In this document: positions 1 to 5,402 of the stretch, one piece after another
Position numbering within the stretch: the first letter of the stretch is position 1
How the letters are laid out: each line of letters begins with the position of its first letter
NCBI GenBank assembly: GCA_017394565.1
Contig: JAFPXW010000111.1
Span: 1-6,528, forward strand
Reading direction: 5' to 3'
DNA from: Oscillospiraceae bacterium
Lineage (GTDB): Bacteria; Bacillota; Clostridia; Oscillospirales; Ruminococcaceae
DNA length: 6,528 nt
The notes under the pieces: model-generated
What the model saw: only the letters and a program-made list of their open reading frames with translations
Databases searched by the model: none
What the model was told of the DNA's origin: nothing
Made by a program: the position numbers and the translations under genes

Positions 1-36
1 CGCAGCCGCCAGTGCAGGAAGCTTGTGTTTTTTCAT
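1..36 (-). CDS. 5' end of a secreted or membrane protein gene (truncated by window edge)
   Basis: Only the first 12 codons of this leftward gene are present, reading MKKHKLPALAAA. Two Lys, a His and a Lys followed by a run of Leu/Ala residues is the usual start of a Sec signal peptide, so the product is probably exported or a lipoprotein. The rest of the signal, including any lipobox Cys, is outside the window. The ATG at 36-34 is preceded on the minus strand by AGAGGG (45-50) about seven to eight bases upstream, an acceptable ribosome binding site. A promoter with 17-bp spacing lies at 112-140. No function can be assigned from 12 residues. The reading as a true gene start rests on the combination of promoter, binding site and signal-like N-terminus. 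Confidence 0.6.
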   Translation of the reverse strand, partial: MKKHKLPALAAA

Positions 37-59
37 ATTTTTTACCCTCTCTTTATCAC

Positions 60-97
60 CCGCGTCACGCACGAGGAGAATTCCTCGTGACACGCGG
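60..97 (-). promoter_or_regulatory. Leader hairpin in the 5' UTR of the leftward gene
   Basis: Arms CACGAGGA (70-77) and TCCTCGTG (82-89) form a perfect 8-bp stem with a 4-nt loop. Outer arms CCGCGT (60-65) and ACGCGG (92-97) add 6 bp across a small internal loop. An alternative pairing, GTCACG (64-69) with CGTGAC (86-91), is also possible, so the element could switch between two folds. It lies between the leftward promoter and the ribosome binding site at 45-50, and would be transcribed as the leader. No U-tract follows it in that direction, so it is not a standard intrinsic terminator. It may affect mRNA stability or translation, or be a protein-binding palindrome. The hairpin itself is directly visible; its role is inference. 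Confidence 0.6.
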
Positions 98-111
98 TAT
101 AATTTATCTAT

Positions 112-140
112 AGTATACCAAATGGTAATCACAAAATCAA
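112..140 (-). promoter_or_regulatory. Sigma-A-type promoter for the leftward gene
   Basis: On the minus strand TTGATT (-35, 135-140) and TATACT (-10, 112-117) are separated by exactly 17 bp. The -10 matches five of six consensus bases and the -35 four of six. Transcription would start near 105 and give a leader of about 70 nt that contains the hairpin at 60-97. A dyad (116-127) overlaps the -10 and part of the spacer. Confidence 0.6.
116..127. promoter_or_regulatory. Operator-like dyad overlapping the leftward -10
   Basis: TACCA (116-120) and TGGTA (123-127) are perfect inverted arms around a 2-bp centre. The site lies inside the promoter, touching the -10 hexamer, where a bound repressor would block RNA polymerase. 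The 9-mer TTTGGTATA formed by one arm and the -10 (minus strand, 114-122) occurs again on the plus strand at 251-259, close to the rightward promoter. That second copy gives modest support for a shared binding site. No regulator is identifiable in the window. Confidence 0.3.
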
Positions 141-277
141 TAGTTTTGGTCAAAAAATTCCGGTTTTGCGATGGAAATTTAATGAGAATTGATTTTATCG
201 AGAATAAAATTCACTGTTTATTCACAAAATATTACAAAAATATCCCAAAATTTGGTATAAAATTTAGATATAACAGT
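141..277. other. AT-rich divergent intergenic region with inverted repeats
   Basis: This stretch between the divergent promoters is strongly AT-rich and holds no supported gene. It contains a 7-bp inverted repeat, ATTTTAT (192-198) and ATAAAAT (204-210), with a 5-nt centre. It also contains a short dyad, CCAAA (245-249) and TTTGG (251-255). Both could be regulator sites, or simply reflect base composition. Confidence 0.4.
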
Positions 278-306
278 TTGTGTTTTTTATCAAATTATGC
301 TATACA
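278..306 (+). promoter_or_regulatory. Probable promoter of the soluble GGDEF gene
   Basis: TTGTGT (278-283) and TATACA (301-306) are 17 bp apart. The -10 is preceded by TG one base upstream (TGC before TATACA), an extended -10 that can compensate for the weak -35. An overlapping alternative -10 is TACAAT (303-308). The leader to the ATG at 373 would be about 60 nt. Confidence 0.45.
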
Positions 307-355
307 ATAATCATGAAGATAGGAAATGATCGGATCTTTCTGATGTTTCGTTAAA

Positions 356-362
356 GAAAGGA
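356..362 (+). promoter_or_regulatory. Ribosome binding site of the soluble GGDEF gene
   Basis: GAAAGGA lies ten bases before the ATG at 373 and supports that start. The 14-nt string AGAAAGGATGAATT (355-368) recurs exactly before the second GGDEF gene on the minus strand (5378-5391). Confidence 0.65.
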
Positions 363-372
363 TGAATTTGAA

Positions 373-1791
373 ATGGATCTGCAAGCTTTTGCTGATGGAT
401 TTGACATGATGACCTGCATCATGTCCGTGCGGAAATTTCCCGACGGTTCCTACGGCGATATCCGCATTGTGACCGGAAATGCCGCCTATATCCGTAGCTA
501 CGAACACACGCCCGACGATATGCCGGATCTTCCCTCGCGGAAATTCGTTCCAAACCAGCCGTATACGGATTACATCGAAAAAGACCTGAATTTCGAGGAT
601 TACTGCTACCGTGCCGCCGTTCTCAAGCAGCCGCTGCACGGTTATGTCCATCCGGAACGCTTTGATGTGTGGTTCAATATGTTCTTCCTGCCTGTCCAGT
701 GTGAGGATCCGGATGATCCGGATGTGGCTTACTGCACCTACTCGATGGAGATCAAGCCGGCTGCCGACACGAATCTGATGTCGAACCTCTCGCCGGAGAT
801 CACGCAGAATGTCCTGCGTACCTGCATCAAGCTCCGCGGCGCGGCGAATTTTCAGCAGGCGATGGACGATGTCATCCGCGACATCCGGGAGCTTTGCGGT
901 GCCGCCCACTGCTGCATCCTGCTGACAGACATCCCGAAACGGCAGTGTTCTGTACTTTCCGAGTCTTTTCTGGAGGACTCCGGAATGCAGTCGATGAACC
1001 ATTTCCTCGACGAATACTTTTTTGACATCGCGTCCTCGTGGATGAATACGATCGCCGGCAGCAGCTGCCTGATCGTGCAGAATGAAGCGGATTTTGAAGT
1101 GCTGAAAGACCGGAATCCGCGCTGGTATGCGTCGCTCCGCGGTGCCAATGTCGATTCTGTTGTCCTGTTCCCTCTCAAATGCGGTCACGAGGTGCTGGGG
1201 TACATCTGGGCGCTGAATTTCGACACGACACAGACCGTGCAGATCAAGGAAACGCTCGAACTGACGACATTTTTCATTGGTTCGGAGATTGCAAACCACC
1301 AGCTTCTGGCACGGCTGCGCACCCTCAGCTCCATTGATATGCTGACCGGTGTTTTCAGCCGCAACGAGATGAACAACCGCGTCGATCTGCTGGCGGCTTC
1401 GATGGATACCTCGGTGCATTCCCTTGCAGCCATTTTCGCCGACCTCAATGGTCTGAAACGTACCAACGACACGGAAGGGCATTTCGCCGGCGACCTGATG
1501 CTGAAAAATGCCGCCATCACGCTTCAGCGTATTTTCTACGGGTGCGAAATTTACCGCGCCGGCGGCGATGAGTTCTTCGTCCTCGCTGTCAATATGCCGG
1601 AATCGGAAATCGCATCCCGGGTGCAGCAGCTTCGCAGTTACAGCAGCACTGCCGGAAATGTGAGCCTTGCCGTTGGCTGGAGCATGGCGGAGGACTCCTC
1701 GAAGATCCGCGAGATCCTGCGTTCTGCGGATGAGAAGATGTACGCAGACAAGGAAGCGTTCTATGCACGGTTTCCGGAACTCAAACGGTAA
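373..1791 (+). CDS. Soluble diguanylate cyclase: PAS-like, GAF and intact GGDEF domains
   Basis: This 472-residue protein should make cyclic di-GMP from two GTP in the cytoplasm. No signal peptide or membrane segment is visible. Residues about 1-128 resemble a PAS-like sensor, residues about 140-308 a GAF domain, and residues about 316-470 the GGDEF domain. The catalytic features are all present: the metal-binding Asp in ADLNG (D357), the guanine-contacting Asn in RTND (N365), the Asp of GHFAGD (D374), the GGDEF signature (397-401) and the C-terminal SADEKMYADK block (451-460). The inhibitory RxxD site usually found just before GGDEF is absent, since Phe and Cys occupy the Arg and Asp positions. 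The enzyme may therefore lack classical product inhibition. The gene has its own promoter and converges on the ABC-F gene, so it appears monocistronic. The GGDEF assignment is firm; the N-terminal domain names and their ligands are inference from overall pattern. Confidence 0.9.
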   Translation: MDLQAFADGFDMMTCIMSVRKFPDGSYGDIRIVTGNAAYIRSYEHTPDDMPDLPSRKFVPNQPYTDYIEKDLNFEDYCYRAAVLKQPLHGYVHPERFDVWFNMFFLPVQCEDPDDPDVAYCTYSMEIKPAADTNLMSNLSPEITQNVLRTCIKLRGAANFQQAMDDVIRDIRELCGAAHCCILLTDIPKRQCSVLSESFLEDSGMQSMNHFLDEYFFDIASSWMNTIAGSSCLIVQNEADFEVLKDRNPRWYASLRGANVDSVVLFPLKCGHEVLGYIWALNFDTTQTVQIKETLELTTFFIGSEIANHQLLARLRTLSSIDMLTGVFSRNEMNNRVDLLAASMDTSVHSLAAIFADLNGLKRTNDTEGHFAGDLMLKNAAITLQRIFYGCEIYRAGGDEFFVLAVNMPESEIASRVQQLRSYSSTAGNVSLAVGWSMAEDSSKIREILRSADEKMYADKEAFYARFPELKR

Positions 1792-1835
1792 AAAAACAGC
1801 ATTGTCCGACTTTTCGGGCAATGCTGAATCTTTTT
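1791..1835. terminator. Bidirectional intrinsic terminator between convergent genes
   Basis: The stem AGCATTGTCCG (1798-1808) pairs with CGGGCAATGCT (1815-1825), 11 bp with one G-U pair and a 6-nt loop. Rightward, it is followed by a T-run at 1831-1835 after a short gap. Leftward, it is followed at once by a seven-T run (complement of 1791-1797). It sits in the 46-bp gap between the two convergent stop codons and probably ends both transcripts, with the better U-tract serving the ABC-F gene. Confidence 0.85.
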
Positions 1836-1837
1836 CA

Positions 1838-3391
1838 TCAGATGACCTTGGTGGACCACTCCTCCACATTCCACACGGTGTCGGCGACATCCATGTAGAA
1901 TTCCGGCTCGTGGCTGACGATGAGGACGGTTCCCTTGTAGTCGCGGATGGCTTCCTTCAGGGATTCCTTGGCATCCACATCGAGGTGATTGGTCGGCTCG
2001 TCGAGGACGAGGAGATTGATCTCGCGGAGCATGATGCGGCAGAGGCGTACCTTCGCATTCTCGCCGCCGGAAAGCACGCGCATCTGTGAGGTGATATGCT
2101 CGGTCGTGAGTCCGCACTGTGCCAGTGCCGCGCGGACTTCGGCATTGGTCATCGCCGGAAATTCGCTCCAGATCAGCTCCAGCGCAGTCTGGCTGGTGGC
2201 TTCCTCCTCCTGCTCGAAATAGCCGGGGATCACGAACTGGTCATGCTCGACCGTGCCGGTGAACGGCGGAATGAGCTTCAGAAGTGTTTTCAGGAGGGTG
2301 GACTTACCGATGCCGTTGACACCGCGGATGGCGATCTTCTGCCCCTGCTCGACCTTCAGCGAGATGGGCTTCGTCAGCGGCAGATCATAACCGAGGACGA
2401 CCTCACGGCAGTCAATGACCACACGGCCGGGCGTCCGCGCCTTCCGGAAGGCAAAATGCGGCTTCGGCTTCTCGCGCATGAGCGTGATGCGATCCATCTT
2501 GTCAAGCTTTTTCTGGCGGGATTTCGCCATATTGGTGGTGGCGACACGCGCCTTGTTGCGGGCGATGAAATCTTCGAGATCAGCGATTTCCTTCTGCTGC
2601 TTCTCGTATGCCTGCTCGACCTGCCTTTTTTTCAGCTCGTACATCCGCATGAAATTGTCATAATCGCCGGTATAGCGCGTCATGACGGCATTTTCCACAT
2701 GGTAGACGACATTGATGACGCTGTTCATGAACGGGATGTCATGCGACACGAGAATGAACGCATTTTCGTAATTCTGGAGGAAATTTTTCAGCCAGGCGAT
2801 GTGGTTCTCGTCGAGGAAGTTCGTCGGCTCGTCGAGGATCAGGATCATCGGGTTTTCGAGTAATACCTTCGCGAGCAGGACCTTGGCACGCTGACCGCCG
2901 GACAGCTCCGTAACATCCCGGTCAAGACCGATCTCGCCGAGTCCCAGACCGTTGGCGTATTCGTTGATCTTCGCGTCAATGGTGTAGTAGCCGCTGTAGT
3001 CGAGAATGCTCTGGATCTCGCCGACTTCCTCCATGAGCGCCGTCATCTCCTCCTCGGTGCAATCCGCCATCTTGTCATACAGCGCGATCATTTCGGATTC
3101 GAGCTCCGAGAGATGGTCGAAGGCACTGCGCAGGACATCGCGGATGGACTTGCCCTTTTCGAGGGTGCTGTACTGGTCGAGGTAGCCGGTGGTAATGTGG
3201 CGGCACCACTCGACCTTGCCCTCGTCGGGCATGAGCTTGCCGGTGATGATGTTCAGAAATGTCGATTTGCCCTCGCCGTTCGCGCCGACCAGACCGACGT
3301 GTTCGCCAGCCAGCAGCCGGAACGACGCATCATTCAGGATCTGCCGCGCTCCGAAACCGTGGGTAACGTGTTCTACATTTAAAATACTCAT
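1838..3391 (-). CDS. yfmM: ABC-F family ATPase, YfmM type (ribosome-associated)
   Basis: This 517-residue protein has two ATP-binding cassettes and no membrane segment, the layout of ABC-F translation factors that act at the ribosomal E site. Cassette 1 has Walker A GANGEGKST (36-44), signature LSGGQ (163-167), Walker B with DEPT (187-190) and an SHD switch (216-218). Cassette 2 has Walker A GVNGIGKST (357-365), signature LSGGE (440-444), Walker B with DEPTNHLD (464-471) and SHE (493-495). Both catalytic Glu residues are present. The charged Lys/Arg-rich linker between cassettes (about 245-320) matches the P-site tRNA interaction motif region. Length and N-terminal sequence fit Bacillus subtilis YfmM (about 518 residues), so a housekeeping role is more likely than drug resistance; that family's exact role is not settled. 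I chose the ATG at 3391 because GAGGAGA lies six bases upstream and homologues begin MSI. The frame stays open to 3550, but that extension crosses the promoter. Confidence 0.92.
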   Translation of the reverse strand: MSILNVEHVTHGFGARQILNDASFRLLAGEHVGLVGANGEGKSTFLNIITGKLMPDEGKVEWCRHITTGYLDQYSTLEKGKSIRDVLRSAFDHLSELESEMIALYDKMADCTEEEMTALMEEVGEIQSILDYSGYYTIDAKINEYANGLGLGEIGLDRDVTELSGGQRAKVLLAKVLLENPMILILDEPTNFLDENHIAWLKNFLQNYENAFILVSHDIPFMNSVINVVYHVENAVMTRYTGDYDNFMRMYELKKRQVEQAYEKQQKEIADLEDFIARNKARVATTNMAKSRQKKLDKMDRITLMREKPKPHFAFRKARTPGRVVIDCREVVLGYDLPLTKPISLKVEQGQKIAIRGVNGIGKSTLLKTLLKLIPPFTGTVEHDQFVIPGYFEQEEEATSQTALELIWSEFPAMTNAEVRAALAQCGLTTEHITSQMRVLSGGENAKVRLCRIMLREINLLVLDEPTNHLDVDAKESLKEAIRDYKGTVLIVSHEPEFYMDVADTVWNVEEWSTKVI

Positions 3392-3397
3392 GGGGAT

Positions 3398-3404
3398 TCT
3401 CCTC
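3398..3404 (-). promoter_or_regulatory. Ribosome binding site of the ABC-F gene
   Basis: GAGGAGA on the minus strand is six bases from the ATG at 3391. It decides the start against the upstream in-frame codons reaching to 3550. Confidence 0.8.
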
Positions 3405-3433
3405 AGTTTTTTAGGGTTTATGTGTTTTTTATT

Positions 3434-3462
3434 ATTATAGCATATTTGGATGGATTTGTAAA
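3434..3462 (-). promoter_or_regulatory. Strong sigma-A promoter of the ABC-F gene
   Basis: On the minus strand TTTACA (3457-3462) and a perfect TATAAT (3434-3439) are separated by 17 bp, with an extended TGC before the -10. The predicted start near 3427 gives a short leader of about 36 nt. That leaves no room for the long attenuating leaders found on many antibiotic-induced ABC-F resistance genes, which supports constitutive expression. Confidence 0.8.
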
Positions 3463-3525
3463 GCCGCCTGCGATGCATCCCACGGAAATCAATTTTTAAA
3501 ATTTTTCGTCCCCATTTTATGAATT

Positions 3526-3570
3526 TTGCGGGTACAGGGTGACTCCCCACGCAATGCTAACAACTTAGCA
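3526..3570. repeat. Two adjacent small hairpins
   Basis: TTGCG (3526-3530) pairs with CGCAA (3550-3554), enclosing GGG/CCC (3537-3539 with 3545-3547). Right next to it, TGCTAA (3555-3560) pairs with TTAGCA (3565-3570) around a CAAC loop. The two are mutually exclusive with a longer pairing of AATTT plus GC near 3522-3529 with GCAAATT (3568-3574). They flank the long hairpin that follows and may be part of the same element. No gene is evident here. Confidence 0.5.
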
Positions 3571-3575
3571 AATTG

Positions 3576-3708
3576 AACAGGCGTCCTTCTTTCCCCCCAC
3601 CCCCAACCCCCTTCTCGGGGATAAGCAGGCAGCCAGCGAGTTTACGAGCGCAGCTGATCGCTTATGCAGAGCAGGGGCCCAGGGTAGGGGGAAAGAAACG
3701 CGCCTGTT
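3576..3708. ncRNA. 133-nt rod-like hairpin; candidate structured RNA or palindromic repeat
   Basis: Nearly the whole interval folds back on itself. AACAGGCG (3576-3583) pairs with CGCCTGTT (3701-3708). TTCTTTCCCCC (3587-3597) pairs with GGGGGAAAGAA (3687-3697). ACCC (3599-3602) pairs with GGGT (3682-3685). CCCCTTCTC with one mismatch (3608-3616) pairs with 3669-3677, ATAAGC (3621-3626) with GCTTAT (3660-3665), CAGC (3630-3633) with GCTG (3653-3656) and GCG (3636-3638) with CGC (3649-3651). The nested order is consistent and leaves only small internal loops and a 10-nt apical loop. Four T follow on the plus strand, a weak terminator-like tail. I see no promoter that settles the strand. It is not a tRNA, and it lacks the hallmarks I know for tmRNA, RNase P RNA or SRP RNA. 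A rod shape recalls 6S RNA, but the length and the lack of a large central bubble do not fit well. A miniature inverted-repeat element is the main alternative. Confidence 0.45.
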
Positions 3709-3710
3709 TT

Positions 3711-3768
3711 CATAACAGAACACCCGAAATCAGCGATCTCTGCCGGTTCCGGGTGTTCCTGTTGTATG
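3711..3768. repeat. Second strong hairpin, beside the 133-nt rod
   Basis: AACAG plus AACACCCG (3714-3726) pairs with CGGGTGTT plus CTGTT (3750-3763), 13 bp with a single bulged C. CAT (3711-3713) and ATG (3766-3768) can extend it, and an inner CAG/CTG pair is possible. It begins two bases after the long hairpin ends. It lies downstream of the leftward Cache-GGDEF stop codon and may act as a transcript-end barrier for it, but no U-tract follows in either direction. It could be a second domain of the same RNA. Confidence 0.5.
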
Positions 3769-3823
3769 GAGTTCCTTCACGATATGTGAAAGAAGTGAAA
3801 AGGGGGCTTGGATGAAACGGAGC

Positions 3824-5374
3824 TTACATCGTATCCAGATCCGCAAACTGGATCTGACCATATACCGCATTGCCTGCGTGGTTGGTCATGTCCTTCAGCG
3901 CAGCTACCACCGCAGTGCTCAGATCGTCGCTCTTTTTCACAGCTGCGATCTTGTATACCACGTTCAGTATGCCGTTCGGGGTGGCCTGCGGGCTGATGAG
4001 CTTGCCGTGTGCATCGTTGAGCTGACGGCACATCTCGTTGTAGGACGCTGTGCTGTCCTCCTGCTTCTGGACGGCAACCACGAATTCATCCGAACCGGTA
4101 CGATAGATGGTACCATCGCTGAATGCCTCGCCCAGTGCCTTCGCGGTATTGACCAGGACCATATCCCCGACATCGTTGCCGTAATGGGTGTTGATCTCGC
4201 TGAAGCCGCTGATGTTGAACATGATGAAGTAGCAGGGATGATCCTTGCTGGGCTTGACCTTGTCAAGATCCATCGAGAAGGAAACACGGTTGTTGACATC
4301 GGTCAGAATATCCCGGAACATTGCGGTTTCCAGGGATTCCTTGGTTTTTTCGGTCTTGACGATCTGCTTGGAAAGCTTGCGGTTGATCGCTTCCTGGCGT
4401 CTGTTCAGGAACGAGAAGATCAGGATCAGACCGATGATGAGAACGCCGAAGACTGCGATGAAGAAACGCATCTGATAGGTCATCGCGTAAACCTCGCTCT
4501 TGGGCGCATCCAGCATCAGGATCCAGCCGTATTTGCTCATGTAGGAATAGGTCGAGATGTATCTGCTGCCGTTCTCGGTGTATTCAAAGTTCCCTGTAGA
4601 ACCGCTGCTGTTGCCCTTGACCTGCTCAATGATCGAGAGGATCATCGAATTGCTGGTCTCGGTGGTGATCCGCGACTTATCCGTGTGGAAGATGTATTTG
4701 TTATCCGCCGTGTTGACCATGCTGTAGAAGGAATTGTCGATGCCGCGGATCGACAGGCTGTCGAGGTTCTCGATCAGGTCATCGGTGTAGATACCCAGGC
4801 CGACCAGACCGATCGGCTTGCCGCTGTCGTTGTAAACCGCCTTATACATGGAAACGATCTGCATTCCGGTCGCCGGTGACATGATGATGCCGGTGTCGTA
4901 AACGCCGTCGCCGGCTGCCAGCATGGCATCCTGGAGCTGCTTGAGGGGGCCGGGATCCTTACGGGTGATCATACCGACGGTCTCTGGATTAGTGTGCGTC
5001 AGAACGTGGGTATTCCATTCGCTGGCGTAGATGCCCTCCAGCCCGACGATGTCGGCGGAAAATTTCTCGGTATAGTCCTGGGCAGCCTTCTGCGCGGCGC
5101 TGTCCTCCGGGTTTTCCAGCAGTGTCCGGATCTGACCTGCACGGGAGTACGCGGTCAGAGTCTTCTCCGCGTTCATAACGAAGTCCTCGATGATATGCGC
5201 ACGCTCATCGGTGATGGTGGACATATGATCGAGCGCGTTGTTGCGTGTCAGGGTGCCGGCGGTCTTTGCCATCGCCAATGTCAGCGCGATCATGACAACG
5301 AGCTGAATGATCAGGATGATCGTAATTTTGGAAATACTCTTTTTTTCTTGCGTGTTTGGTGTTTGCTTTGCCAT
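3824..5374 (-). CDS. Membrane-anchored Cache-type sensor with a degenerate GGDEF domain
   Basis: This 516-residue protein has one membrane segment near residues 17-36, an extracellular region of about 265 residues with a Cache-like pattern, a second membrane segment (about 304-323), a short charged coiled-coil-like connector (about 325-352) and a cytoplasmic GGDEF domain (about 353-510). The connector leads into DILTDVNNR, the usual entry to a GGDEF fold. The active site is altered. The first metal-binding Asp is Asn (N386 in FNISGF), the signature is GSDEF (427-431), and the later SxGxA strand is replaced by VVYKIAAV. N395 and D404, the guanine-contacting positions, remain, and the RxxD inhibitory site is absent. 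It probably binds a nucleotide or partner rather than making cyclic di-GMP, but GTP binding is untested. The ATG at 5374 has GAAAGGA nine bases upstream. It follows the deaminase-like gene by 28 bp, so the two are probably co-transcribed. Confidence 0.88.
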   Translation of the reverse strand: MAKQTPNTQEKKSISKITIILIIQLVVMIALTLAMAKTAGTLTRNNALDHMSTITDERAHIIEDFVMNAEKTLTAYSRAGQIRTLLENPEDSAAQKAAQDYTEKFSADIVGLEGIYASEWNTHVLTHTNPETVGMITRKDPGPLKQLQDAMLAAGDGVYDTGIIMSPATGMQIVSMYKAVYNDSGKPIGLVGLGIYTDDLIENLDSLSIRGIDNSFYSMVNTADNKYIFHTDKSRITTETSNSMILSIIEQVKGNSSGSTGNFEYTENGSRYISTYSYMSKYGWILMLDAPKSEVYAMTYQMRFFIAVFGVLIIGLILIFSFLNRRQEAINRKLSKQIVKTEKTKESLETAMFRDILTDVNNRVSFSMDLDKVKPSKDHPCYFIMFNISGFSEINTHYGNDVGDMVLVNTAKALGEAFSDGTIYRTGSDEFVVAVQKQEDSTASYNEMCRQLNDAHGKLISPQATPNGILNVVYKIAAVKKSDDLSTAVVAALKDMTNHAGNAVYGQIQFADLDTM

Positions 5375-5383
5375 AATAATTCA

Positions 5384-5390
5384 TCCTTTC
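5384..5390 (-). promoter_or_regulatory. Ribosome binding site of the Cache-GGDEF gene
   Basis: GAAAGGA on the minus strand is nine bases from the ATG at 5374. It falls in the 28-bp gap after the upstream gene and in the 14-nt string shared with the other GGDEF gene. Confidence 0.7.
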
Positions 5391-5402
5391 TATCTGATTG
5401 TG

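Noticed and set aside
23..310. A 95-codon plus-strand open frame in the divergent AT-rich region
   Set aside because: It crosses the leader hairpin and both promoters and encodes a low-complexity Phe/Ile/Asn/Lys-rich peptide expected from AT-rich DNA.
295..1890. A 531-codon open frame on the minus strand opposite the soluble GGDEF gene
   Set aside because: It mirrors a well-supported GGDEF gene, has no recognisable domain, runs through the terminator and promoter regions, and arises from codon-position bias of the true gene.
2096..2863. A 255-codon plus-strand open frame inside the ABC-F gene
   Set aside because: It is antisense to clear Walker and signature motifs and has no ribosome binding site or family features.
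3391..3462. Antibiotic-responsive attenuator before the ABC-F gene
   Set aside because: The predicted leader is only about 36 nt and holds neither a leader peptide nor a terminator hairpin.
3392..3550. N-terminal extension of the ABC-F protein by 53 residues
   Set aside because: It would run through the promoter TTTACA-17-TATAAT and past a strong binding site at 3398-3404; homologues start at MSI.
3520..3770. CRISPR array or tRNA in the structured gap
   Set aside because: There are no regularly spaced direct repeats, and no T-arm or acceptor-stem pattern of a tRNA.
3573..3815. An 80-codon open frame through the structured gap
   Set aside because: Its codons coincide with the C-rich arm of the hairpin, giving an implausible Pro-rich start; there is no ATG with a ribosome binding site and no family resemblance.
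3812..4879. A 355-codon plus-strand open frame opposite the Cache-GGDEF gene
   Set aside because: It is antisense to a gene with obvious domains; its Asp/His/Val-rich composition is typical of a shadow frame.
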